This document shows, one piece after another, positions 1 to 6,407 of a stretch of 13,971 nucleotides of DNA. Under the pieces are notes generated by a model. The model worked only from the letters and a program-made list of their open reading frames with translations. It did no database searches and was not told the origin of the DNA. The stretch is from Candidatus Omnitrophota bacterium (GTDB lineage: Bacteria > Omnitrophota > Gorgyraeia > Aquiviventales > Aquiviventaceae), in contig JACQRB010000026.1 of the NCBI GenBank assembly GCA_016206685.1, positions 1 through 13,971 on the forward strand, given 5' to 3'. Both the position numbers and the translations under genes were made by a program. Positions within the stretch are counted from its first letter, which is position 1, and the number at the start of each line of letters is the position of its first letter.

Positions 1-311
1 ATCCTGTCCCCATCACGCAGGCGGCCCTGGGGACCGAGGCCGAGCTGCCGACGCTCAACGGCCGCGTGGCGATGAAGATCCCCGCGGGCACGCAAAGCGG
101 CACGGTGTTTCGCGTGCGGGGCAAGGGCTTGCCCGACGTGCAGGACGGCCGGGTGGGGGATTTGCTGGTGCGCGTGGTGGTCGAGACGCCGACGAAGCTG
201 TCCGCCCGTCAGCGACAGTTGCTGGAAGAGTTCGCCAAGACAAGCCCTGAGGAGTCGTATCCGACCCGCCGCTCGTTCCTGGAAAAAGTGAGGGGAGTCC
301 TGAAACGGTGA
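1..311 (+). CDS. dnaJ: Chaperone DnaJ, C-terminal fragment (5' end outside window)
   Basis: This is the last ~103 residues of a DnaJ/Hsp40 co-chaperone, which delivers unfolded clients to DnaK and stimulates its ATPase in the cytoplasm. The open frame runs from base 3 with no stop upstream, so the gene is cut by the window edge; the internal GTG at 66 is not a real start. The fragment shows the end of the DnaJ substrate-binding domain II: an AALGTEAELPTLNG stretch, then IPAGTQSG, then FRVRGKGLPD and a GDLLVRV strand. It ends with the usual LSARQRQLLEEFA dimerisation helix and a FLEKVRGVLKR tail, which matches the length and end of full-size DnaJ. The J domain and zinc-finger repeats lie outside the window. 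The stop falls one base before the next start, so it is probably co-transcribed with the zinc-ribbon gene. Confidence 0.93.
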   Translation, partial: PVPITQAALGTEAELPTLNGRVAMKIPAGTQSGTVFRVRGKGLPDVQDGRVGDLLVRVVVETPTKLSARQRQLLEEFAKTSPEESYPTRRSFLEKVRGVLKR

Positions 312-312
312 G

Positions 313-594
313 ATGCCGACCTACGAATACCAGTGCCGGAAATGCAAGCGCCGCCATGAGGCGTCCCAGTCCATCACCGCCAAGCCGCTCACCACATGCC
401 CGCGCTGCGGCGGCAAGCTCAAGCGCTTGATCAGCAGCGGCTCGGGCTTCCTCTTTAAGGGCAGCGGGTTCTACATCACGGACTATCGGAGCAAGGGCTA
501 CCAGGACGCCAAAAAACGTGACGAACAGGCCAAGCCCGCTCCTCCCGCACCCAAGACGTCCTCCTCAACGCCCTCCTCCGCTGACAAATCGTAA
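313..594 (+). CDS. FmdB-family zinc-ribbon protein
   Basis: A 93-residue protein of the FmdB/CxxC_CxxC_SSSS family. The N-terminus MPTYEYQCRKCKRRHE, a second cysteine pair in TTCPRCGG near residues 28-34, and the FLFKGSGFYITDYRS stretch (about residues 46-60) are diagnostic. The four cysteines (CxxC plus CxxC) should hold one zinc. The name comes from a putative regulator next to formamidase genes; the real molecular role is unknown, although DNA or RNA binding has been suggested. The last ~25 residues are Pro/Ser/Thr/Lys-rich and look disordered. ATG at 313 lies one base after the dnaJ stop, and the family's invariant MPTYEY start confirms it. A gene of this type next to dnaJ suggests a housekeeping or proteostasis setting, which is an inference only. 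Confidence 0.9.
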   Translation: MPTYEYQCRKCKRRHEASQSITAKPLTTCPRCGGKLKRLISSGSGFLFKGSGFYITDYRSKGYQDAKKRDEQAKPAPPAPKTSSSTPSSADKS

Positions 595-937
595 CTGGCG
601 ACAACTCACATCAGCCTACGCCGTCCTGATCGCGGTGCTGGCCGTCTGGCCGTTCTCGCCTGAAACCAGCCGCGCCCTCGGCCCGCTTGACAAGCTTCTC
701 CACCTCTGCGAGTATCTCCTGTTTGCGTGGTGCCTGGTGCAGACCGGCATGGCCTCGGGCCTGAGGCGCACCCGGGCGTGCGCGATGGCGTTTGTCGTCT
801 CGGTCGGCTACGGCGCGCTCCTTGAGGGCGTGCAGGCGTGGCTGCCCTACCGGCGCGCGGAGTGGGGGGATCTGATGGCCGATACGGCCGGAGCGGGGCT
901 GGGATTTCTCTTGGGGTACGTGCGCATGGGGTCATGA
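518..937 (+). CDS. VanZ-like small membrane protein
   Basis: A VanZ-family integral membrane protein. VanZ raises low-level teicoplanin resistance in enterococci, but most homologues have no known role. Family marks are LDKLLHLCEYLLFAW near residues 57-71, then YGALLEGVQAWLP, a positively charged RRAEWGD loop, and DTAGAGLGFLLGYV at the C-terminus, giving about four membrane helices. The start is uncertain. The GTG at 518 makes 139 residues, but the first ~21 are Pro/Arg-rich and lie inside the fmdB-like gene in another frame, where they look like out-of-frame readthrough. There is no ATG or TTG before the first helix. A CTG at 581, giving a plausible MTNRNWRQL beginning, is the main alternative and would overlap the upstream stop by only 14 bases. 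The next gene starts three bases after the stop. Confidence 0.78.
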   Translation: MTNRPSPLLPHPRRPPQRPPPLTNRNWRQLTSAYAVLIAVLAVWPFSPETSRALGPLDKLLHLCEYLLFAWCLVQTGMASGLRRTRACAMAFVVSVGYGALLEGVQAWLPYRRAEWGDLMADTAGAGLGFLLGYVRMGS

Positions 938-940
938 ACG

Positions 941-1621
941 ATGGCGTCCCGCTCGCAGGTCTTGGTGCTTGAGTTCGCCCATCATTTGCCCTACACGATC
1001 GTCAGCTCGCTGATCGCCATGGGGGCGGTGTGGATGTGGGGGAGCACGCAGTTGCCGTCGCCATCTGCCGCCGGCTGGACGGCCCAGGGGCAATGGTCGT
1101 TTCATATCCTGCACCCCCTGCATGTCTGTCTGAGCGCGATCGCGACCACCTCCGTGTTCTGGCGCTATGAGCGCAAGCTCGTCAAGGCGCTGCTGGTGGG
1201 ATTCTTTGGCACGCTCATCCCCTGCGGGTTCTCCGACTACATCTTTCCCTTTATCGGGGGGAGGCTGTTAGGCCAGGGGATGGCCCTGCACATCTGCCTG
1301 GTGGAGCACCCCATGGTGATCCTGCCGTTTCTGCTGCTGGGCATCCTCGGGGGGCTGTTGTTCGAGGAACGGTTCGCCGGCAGCTCGGTCTTCTCGCACG
1401 CGGCGCATGTGTTCGTGAGCAGCTTGGCGTCGCTGCTCTACCTGGTGTCCTTCGGCTTCACGGGGTGGCTGGCCGACACGCAGCTGGTGTTTCCGGTGTT
1501 TTTGATCATTGTGATCGCGGTGTGGATTCCGTGTTGTTTGAGTGACATCGCGGTTCCCATCGGCGCCGCTCACGACGCGTCTCATGGTCGCTCTCGCCCC
1601 GTTTCGCGCCCTGCGGTATAA
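941..1621 (+). CDS. Unrecognised multi-pass membrane protein with conserved-looking His clusters
   Basis: I cannot name this 226-residue protein. It is strongly hydrophobic, with about six predicted membrane segments (roughly residues 16-34, 58-74, 80-98, 122-142, 150-172 and 178-198). It is rich in potential metal or proton ligands placed at membrane edges: E11 with H14 and H15, an H55-x2-H58-x2-H61 run in FHILHPLHV, a CGFSDYIFP loop, and LHICLVEHP before the fourth helix. This patterning suggests a metal-binding or transport protein, but that is inference from residue spacing alone. The last ~25 residues (GAAHDASHGRSRPVSRPAV and just before) are polar and overlap the next gene by 38 bases. 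The ATG at 941 follows the VanZ-like stop by three bases, so the two are probably translated together. Confidence 0.75.
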   Translation: MASRSQVLVLEFAHHLPYTIVSSLIAMGAVWMWGSTQLPSPSAAGWTAQGQWSFHILHPLHVCLSAIATTSVFWRYERKLVKALLVGFFGTLIPCGFSDYIFPFIGGRLLGQGMALHICLVEHPMVILPFLLLGILGGLLFEERFAGSSVFSHAAHVFVSSLASLLYLVSFGFTGWLADTQLVFPVFLIIVIAVWIPCCLSDIAVPIGAAHDASHGRSRPVSRPAV

Positions 1622-2828
1622 CCCCGACCGGATCGGCACGCTCGGTCCGGTGCTCGCCCCGCCCTACGACGTGATCTCCCCCGACGAGCAGGAGCAGCTC
1701 TATCAGGCCTCTCCCTATAACGTGGTGCGCCTGATCTATGGCCAAGAGCTGCCCGACGACGATGAGCGGCACAATCGCTACACGCGGGCGAAAGACGCCT
1801 GGGCGCGCTGGCGCGCGGACGGGGTGCTGATCCGCGAAGCGCAGCCCGCCGTGTATCTGTGCGAGCAGGCGTTCGTGTGGGAGGGGCGTCCCGCCAAGCG
1901 GCTGGGGGTGATCGCGCTGCTGGACTTCGAGGGATCCGCCGGGCAGGTCCTGCGCCACGAAGCCACGTTTCAAGGCCCGAAGACCGACCGCGCGCATTTG
2001 CTTGAGGCGGTCCGCGCCAACCTCAGCCCCGTGTTTTGCATCGCGCCCGATCCGCAGCGGCGCCTCCATCAATGCCTGGAGCAGATCACCGCCCAACAGC
2101 CGCCCCTGGCCACGGCGCGCTTCCGGGGGGATGAGGTGCGGCTCTGGGCCGTCACCGATCCCGGCGCGATTGGGCGGATCGCCGGCCGGCTGGCGGGGGT
2201 GCGCATGCTGATCGCGGACGGCCATCACCGCTTTGAAGTCGCCCTCGCCCACCGGCATCTTTCCGCCTCGGTGATGACCTATGTCGCCTTACGCGAGGAT
2301 CCCGCGCTGGTCGTGCGGCCGATCCATCGCGTCCTCCGAGCGGCTCCTCAACAACGAGAGCAATGGCGCCGGCAGCTGGAGGCGTTGTGCCGGCTGGAGC
2401 CGAGGGCATCCGCTGAAGAGCTGATGCGGTGGCTGAGCGCGGCGCCGGGCCACGGGTGCTTCGGCTACTATGACGCCGGCGGTTTCTCTGCCGTGAGCCT
2501 GCGGGAGGCGGTGGTCGCTGAGTGGCTGTTGCGTCCGTCGGTTCCGCCGGCGCTGGCGGGCTTGGACGTGACGATCCTGCATCAGGCGCTTCTCCCCAGG
2601 CTTCCCGGTGCGAATGGGCAGGGGTGCTGGTACACGCCGGATCATGAGCAGGCCATCGAGCGCGCCCGCCAGTACGGCCCTGACGGGTGCGCCTGGCTGT
2701 TGCGGCCGATTCCTCTGGCCCAGGTCTTTGCCGTCGCCGGTGAAGGGCTGGCCCTGCCCCAGAAGTCGACGTTTTTTTATCCCAAGGTCCTGTCAGGCTT
2801 GGTGTTCAACCCCTTTGACGACGGCTAA
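1584..2828 (+). CDS. DUF1015 (COG4198) family protein
   Basis: A 414-residue cytoplasmic protein of the DUF1015 family, widespread and of unknown function. The start is set at ATG 1584, because the family begins with a PFRALRYNPDRIG block followed by LAPPYDVISPDEQE and SPYNVVRLIYG; an earlier ATG at 1542 would add residues with no match to that pattern. Further family marks are the RHEATFQGPKTDRAHLL stretch near the middle, ADGHHRFEVAL with D212-G-H-H-R216 (the most conserved motif, possibly catalytic or metal-binding), and a C-terminal LPQKSTFFYPKVLSGLVFNP block. The length is normal for the family. It overlaps the preceding membrane-protein gene by 38 bases. Its 3' end also carries the likely promoter for the following accD unit. 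Confidence 0.92.
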   Translation: MVALAPFRALRYNPDRIGTLGPVLAPPYDVISPDEQEQLYQASPYNVVRLIYGQELPDDDERHNRYTRAKDAWARWRADGVLIREAQPAVYLCEQAFVWEGRPAKRLGVIALLDFEGSAGQVLRHEATFQGPKTDRAHLLEAVRANLSPVFCIAPDPQRRLHQCLEQITAQQPPLATARFRGDEVRLWAVTDPGAIGRIAGRLAGVRMLIADGHHRFEVALAHRHLSASVMTYVALREDPALVVRPIHRVLRAAPQQREQWRRQLEALCRLEPRASAEELMRWLSAAPGHGCFGYYDAGGFSAVSLREAVVAEWLLRPSVPPALAGLDVTILHQALLPRLPGANGQGCWYTPDHEQAIERARQYGPDGCAWLLRPIPLAQVFAVAGEGLALPQKSTFFYPKVLSGLVFNPFDDG

Positions 2829-2844
2829 GCGGGTGTGCTAGCAT
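2815..2844 (+). promoter_or_regulatory. Predicted sigma-70 extended -10 promoter for accD
   Basis: A TTGACG -35 box (2815-2820, five of six matches to TTGACA) is followed after 18 bases by an extended -10, TGcTAGCAT (TG at 2836-2837, hexamer 2839-2844, four of six). Transcription would begin near 2851, just before the left arm of the cloverleaf described next. The -35 lies in the last codons of the DUF1015 gene. This is predicted from sequence only. Confidence 0.55.
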
Positions 2845-2856
2845 AGTAGGGTTATG

Positions 2857-2968
2857 ATCCCACCACCTCGCTGGGCTCGCCTTCGGCGAGCCGCGAACAT
2901 AACCCCCGGTTTTGACGTCTCGGTGATGGTTCGCCAGCCCAGATGGGCTGGCAGCGAGGTGGTGGGAT
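2857..2968 (+). promoter_or_regulatory. Cloverleaf-forming accD leader that sequesters the ribosome binding site
   Basis: A perfect 17-bp inverted repeat (2857-2873 with 2952-2968, arm ATCCCACCACCTCGCTG) encloses three more stems. P2 is an 8-bp hairpin, 2874-2881 with 2885-2892 and loop TTC. P4 pairs 2894-2898 with 2929-2933 and can extend by two pairs across a bulged G2928. P3 is a 7-bp hairpin, 2934-2940 with 2945-2951 and loop AGAT. Only base 2893 is unpaired at the junction, so the four helices form an almost perfect four-way junction. The right arm contains the accD Shine-Dalgarno GAGGTG (2956-2961) and the A and T of its ATG. The left arm carries CACCTC, mimicking the 3' end of 16S rRNA. 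Folding would hide the start site. The structure could be a switch, or a palindromic inserted element. Confidence 0.65.
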
Positions 2969-3806
2969 GAAGTTTTTCTCTCGAACCGACCGCGCCCTCA
3001 CCAGGAAATCCAAGCGTGAAATTCCTGCCGGCCTCTGGACGAAGTGTGAGGCCTGCGGCCAGCTCCTCTACAACAAAGCCCTGGAGGAGAACCTCAAGAT
3101 CTGCGCCAAGTGCGATTTCCATTTCCCCCTTTCGGCCCACGAGCGGTTGGCCCTTCTCATTGATGCGGGCACCTTCGAAGAATGGGATGCGCAGTTGGCC
3201 CCCGTAGACCCCTTGAGCTTTCAGGGCCCCAAGGCCTATGCCCAGAAGCTCAAGGAAGATCAGCAGGCCTGTCAGATGCGGGATGCGTGCCTGACGGGAA
3301 GCGGGCTCCTGGACGGTCATCGAACAGTGGTCGGGCTGACGGATTCCCGGTTCCTCATGGGGTCCATGGGCTCGGTCGTCGGGGAGAAGCTCACCCGGGC
3401 CATCGAGCGGGCCACCGAATCGCATCATCCGCTCATCATCGTCTCAGGCTCGGGAGGCGGGGCTCGCATGCATGAGGGGCTGTTGAGCCTCATGCAGATG
3501 GCCAAGACCGCCAGCAGCCTCATGCGCCTGGATGAGGCGGGCGGCCTCTTCATTTCCGTCCTCACCCACCCCACGATGGCGGGGGTGCTGGCGAGCTTCG
3601 CCAGCTTGGGGGACGTGATCATCGCCGAGCCCAGGGCGCTCATCGGCTTCACCGGGCCGCGGGTGATCGAGCAGACGATCCGGCAAAAATTGCCTGAGGG
3701 GTTTCAGCGCTCGGAGTTCCTCCTGGAACATGGCCTGATCGATCTCATCGTGCATCGGCGGGAGCTCAAAGCCACGTTGGCCAGGCTCCTCGTGCAACTG
3801 GGCTGA
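2967..3806 (+). CDS. accD: Acetyl-CoA carboxylase carboxyltransferase subunit beta
   Basis: AccD pairs with AccA to form the carboxyltransferase that moves CO2 from biotin to acetyl-CoA, giving malonyl-CoA for fatty-acid synthesis. This 279-residue version has the N-terminal four-cysteine zinc ribbon at C27, C30, C46 and C49, the spacing known in E. coli AccD. The crotonase-fold core follows: MGSMGSVVGEKLTRAIE, SGSGGGARMHEGLLSLMQM (CoA/oxyanion region) and GFTGPRVIEQTIRQKLPEGF, then SEFLLEHGLID. ATG 2967 is chosen because MKFFSR fits the family start and GAGGTG lies five bases upstream; the in-frame ATG at 2943 lies in a hairpin with no ribosome site. That ribosome site is buried in the leader stem. 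In E. coli, AccD is reported to bind its own mRNA through the zinc domain, so autoregulation is conceivable here. accA is not in the window. Confidence 0.95.
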   Translation: MKFFSRTDRALTRKSKREIPAGLWTKCEACGQLLYNKALEENLKICAKCDFHFPLSAHERLALLIDAGTFEEWDAQLAPVDPLSFQGPKAYAQKLKEDQQACQMRDACLTGSGLLDGHRTVVGLTDSRFLMGSMGSVVGEKLTRAIERATESHHPLIIVSGSGGGARMHEGLLSLMQMAKTASSLMRLDEAGGLFISVLTHPTMAGVLASFASLGDVIIAEPRALIGFTGPRVIEQTIRQKLPEGFQRSEFLLEHGLIDLIVHRRELKATLARLLVQLG

Positions 3807-3810
3807 CACC

Positions 3811-4914
3811 ATGGCGCAGGTGAGCGTTCGGAACGTGAGCAAGATCTACGACGGCGGCGTGATGGCCGTGAAGGACGTCAGCCTGGCCGTGGAGAGCCGC
3901 GAATTTCTCGTGATCGTGGGGCCCTCCGGCTGCGGCAAGTCCACGTTGTTGCGCATGATCGCGGGCCTGGAAGAGATCACGACGGGCGAGATCTGGATCG
4001 GGAGCAAGCTGGCCAATCTCCTGCCCCCCAAAGACCGCGACATCGCGATGGTGTTCCAGAACTACGCGTTGTACCCCCACATGACGGTGTTTGACAACAT
4101 GGCCTTCGGCTTGCGGCTGCGGGGCTATGGCCGCCGCGAGATCGGCTCTCGCGTGCGCGACGCCGCCCAGATTCTGGGGATCGAGCCGTTGCTGGAGCGC
4201 AAGCCCAAGGAGCTCTCCGGTGGAGAACGGCAGCGCGTGGCGGTGGGGCGGGCGATCGTGCGCAAGCCGCTGGTCTTCCTCTTCGACGAGCCCCTGTCCA
4301 ATCTGGACGCCAAGATGCGGGTGCAGATGCGCACGGAGATCCGCAAGCTCCACCTGCGCCTGCAGACGACCATGATCTACGTGACGCACGATCAAACCGA
4401 GGCCATGACCATGGGGGATCGCATCGTGGTCCTCAACAAGGGCCTGGTGCAGCAGGTGGCCGATCCGCTGACCATCTATGAGCACCCGGTGAATCGGTTC
4501 GTCGCCAGCTTCATCGGCTCACCGCCCATGAATTTCCTTCAGGGGACCATCCAGCGTGTCAACGGCCAGTGGTATTTCAACGAGGGGGCCTTCAAGCTGC
4601 GGATCGTTGATGATATGGTGGCTACGCTTGCGTCCTACGAGGGCCAGGAGACGATTTTTGGGATCCGGCCGGTAGATCTCTACGACAAGCTGTTCATCGC
4701 CGAGTCCCCGGTTGAGAGCATGGTCACCTCGACCGTCGAGGTCGTCGAGCCGATGGGCGCGGAGGTCTACCTCCACTTGAAATCCGGCCGCCATCCGTTC
4801 ATCGCCCGCGTCAATCCGCAGGCCCGGCCTGAGGTGAATCAGGATCTCGACATCGTCTTCGATATGGGCAAGGCCCATTTCTTCGACCCGAAGACCGAGC
4901 ACGCCATCGTCTAG
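3811..4914 (+). CDS. Sugar-type ABC transporter ATPase (MsmX/UgpC/MalK class)
   Basis: The 367-residue nucleotide-binding subunit of a CUT1-type importer, which powers uptake of oligosaccharides or glycerol-3-phosphate. Visible motifs are Walker A GPSGCGKST (37-45), Q-loop Q83 in MVFQNYALYPHM, signature LSGGE (135-139) followed by RQRVAVGRA, Walker B LVFLFDE (154-160), the D-loop SNLDAK, and H193 in THDQTEAMTMGD. A C-terminal regulatory/TOBE domain spans about 235-367. No permease or solute-binding protein is nearby, so it probably works as a shared ATPase for transporters encoded elsewhere, as MsmX and MsiK do; this is inference. It starts four bases after the accD stop and nine bases before the first cyclase, in keeping with one transcript. 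The exact substrate cannot be told from the ATPase. Confidence 0.93.
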   Translation: MAQVSVRNVSKIYDGGVMAVKDVSLAVESREFLVIVGPSGCGKSTLLRMIAGLEEITTGEIWIGSKLANLLPPKDRDIAMVFQNYALYPHMTVFDNMAFGLRLRGYGRREIGSRVRDAAQILGIEPLLERKPKELSGGERQRVAVGRAIVRKPLVFLFDEPLSNLDAKMRVQMRTEIRKLHLRLQTTMIYVTHDQTEAMTMGDRIVVLNKGLVQQVADPLTIYEHPVNRFVASFIGSPPMNFLQGTIQRVNGQWYFNEGAFKLRIVDDMVATLASYEGQETIFGIRPVDLYDKLFIAESPVESMVTSTVEVVEPMGAEVYLHLKSGRHPFIARVNPQARPEVNQDLDIVFDMGKAHFFDPKTEHAIV

Positions 4915-4922
4915 AGGATCGC

Positions 4923-6407
4923 GTGGCCCACCGTCGCGGCCTCTCAACCAAGTCAACCGGCCAGCAGCTGATCAAGGCCCTCACCATCACGGCCAGTGTC
5001 GTGGTGGCCGTCGCAGAGGCGTGGGTGGTGGCGTCGGGAGCGCCGGTCTCCCGGCTCCTGCTCCACAGCCTCGCGGTCATGCTGATCGCCTTGGCGACGT
5101 ACAGCGCGGCGGTCTTCCCGCTCGCCCTCTCCTTCGTCCTTGGCGCGCTGGCAATCCTGGTGAATCTCTGGGCATGGGCCGCCCTCCGGGAGGGCCTGCT
5201 GGGCGTTGACGCCGCGGCCGCAGGGGTGCTGGTCGCCATCGCCGGATGGCAACAACACCGCCGCGCGCGCCGGCTGCGCCGGTTGGAGCAGGTGCTCGGT
5301 GATCTCGAGGAGGAATGTTATCTCAAGGAGCAGAACTTCACGCTCACCCACCAGACCCATGAGGCGCTCAAGCGCAAATTGGCCCGGTACCAACAACTGC
5401 AGGCCATCGCGGAAAGCTTGAGCCGGCTCGCGCAGCTCGATGCGATTGCGCAACTCGCCGTCGAGCAGGTCTTCGAATTGATCGGGAAGTCGGAGACGTG
5501 CCTCTTGTTCCTCGTCGACCGGGAACGCCAGGAACTCGCGCTCTATGCCTCGAAACGGGCGCCCCACGTGAGCGCGATTCGCAGCAAGCACGGGGATCAG
5601 TTCGACCGCTATGCGCTGCGCACCCACCGGCCGCTGCTCGTCAATGACGTGCGCCGGGATTTTCGCTTTAGCGAGGCGGGGGATCTGGACCGCCCCATCG
5701 GGTCGGTGATTGCCTGCCCGCTGCTGGTGGGGGAGAGCGCCGAAGGGGTCTTGCGGCTGGACAGCGCCCAGCCCGGAGCCTACACGCAGGATGACCTCCG
5801 CTTCCTGGATATCCTGCTCGGGTTGGTGGAAACCGCGATCACCAACGCCCGCCTGTTCGCCCAGACCCAGCAACTCGCCATGACCGATGGGCTCACCGGG
5901 CTCTATCGCCGCCAACCGTTTCTCGACCAGCTCGGCCGGGAAGTCGCCCGCGCCACGCGAAAGACGGAAGCGTTCGCCCTGCTCATGCTCGACCTCGATC
6001 ATTTCAAACGCTACAATGATCTGTTCGGCCATCCGGCGGGGGATCTCGTCCTGAAGGCGGTGGCCGACCTCCTGCGTCTGGGGGCCGGGCCGGATGGCGT
6101 GTGCGCGCGCTACGGCGGGGAAGAGTTTGCCGTGTTGCTGCCCCGGGCGTCACGCCGGCAGGCCGTCGAGGTGGCGGAGCGCATTCGGGGCCTGGTGGAG
6201 GGACAGGTGCCTAGCAGCGGGCGCGGCGCCGGTGGGGGGATCACGATCTCCGCGGGGGTGTCGGTCTTCCCGGAGGATGCCCAGTTGGAGCTTGAGCTCA
6301 TCCGAGTCGCTGACCAGCGCCTGTATCAGGCCAAGCACGCCGGCCGCAACCGCGTCGTCGCGGCCTCGCCTGCGGATGCGTCCACGTCAACGCCGGTTCG
6401 TCGTTAG
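4923..6407 (+). CDS. Membrane GAF-GGDEF diguanylate cyclase 1 (no I-site)
   Basis: A predicted diguanylate cyclase that makes c-di-GMP from two GTP at the inner membrane. Residues 16-110 hold about four hydrophobic segments, followed by a basic, coiled-coil-like linker (113-155), a GAF sensor domain (about 158-312, ending in LLGLVETAITNARLFAQ), and a GGDEF domain (320-480). The cyclase has D357 in LDLDHFKRYND for metal, GH in FGHPAGD, and the active-site GGEEF at 398-402 after ARY. The inhibitory RxxD motif is missing: the residue seven before R396 is Gly, and the loop has an extra residue, so product feedback is probably absent. The start is GTG 4923, four bases after AGAGGA (4913-4918). The next cyclase begins directly after the stop. 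The GAF ligand is unknown. Confidence 0.9.
   Translation: MAHRRGLSTKSTGQQLIKALTITASVVVAVAEAWVVASGAPVSRLLLHSLAVMLIALATYSAAVFPLALSFVLGALAILVNLWAWAALREGLLGVDAAAAGVLVAIAGWQQHRRARRLRRLEQVLGDLEEECYLKEQNFTLTHQTHEALKRKLARYQQLQAIAESLSRLAQLDAIAQLAVEQVFELIGKSETCLLFLVDRERQELALYASKRAPHVSAIRSKHGDQFDRYALRTHRPLLVNDVRRDFRFSEAGDLDRPIGSVIACPLLVGESAEGVLRLDSAQPGAYTQDDLRFLDILLGLVETAITNARLFAQTQQLAMTDGLTGLYRRQPFLDQLGREVARATRKTEAFALLMLDLDHFKRYNDLFGHPAGDLVLKAVADLLRLGAGPDGVCARYGGEEFAVLLPRASRRQAVEVAERIRGLVEGQVPSSGRGAGGGITISAGVSVFPEDAQLELELIRVADQRLYQAKHAGRNRVVAASPADASTSTPVRR

Noticed and set aside
2874..2892. GC-rich hairpin as a rho-independent terminator for the DUF1015 unit
   Set aside because: No T run follows; the bases after the stem are GCGAACATAACCC, and the hairpin fits as one arm of the cloverleaf.
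2912..2917. Second TTGACG in the cloverleaf as an alternative -35 for accD
   Set aside because: No -10-like hexamer occurs 16-19 bases downstream; that region is the GC-rich P3 hairpin.
4953..6032. 359-codon open frame on the minus strand
   Set aside because: It is antisense to the first cyclase, whose domains and active site are clear; no domain is visible in the reverse frame.
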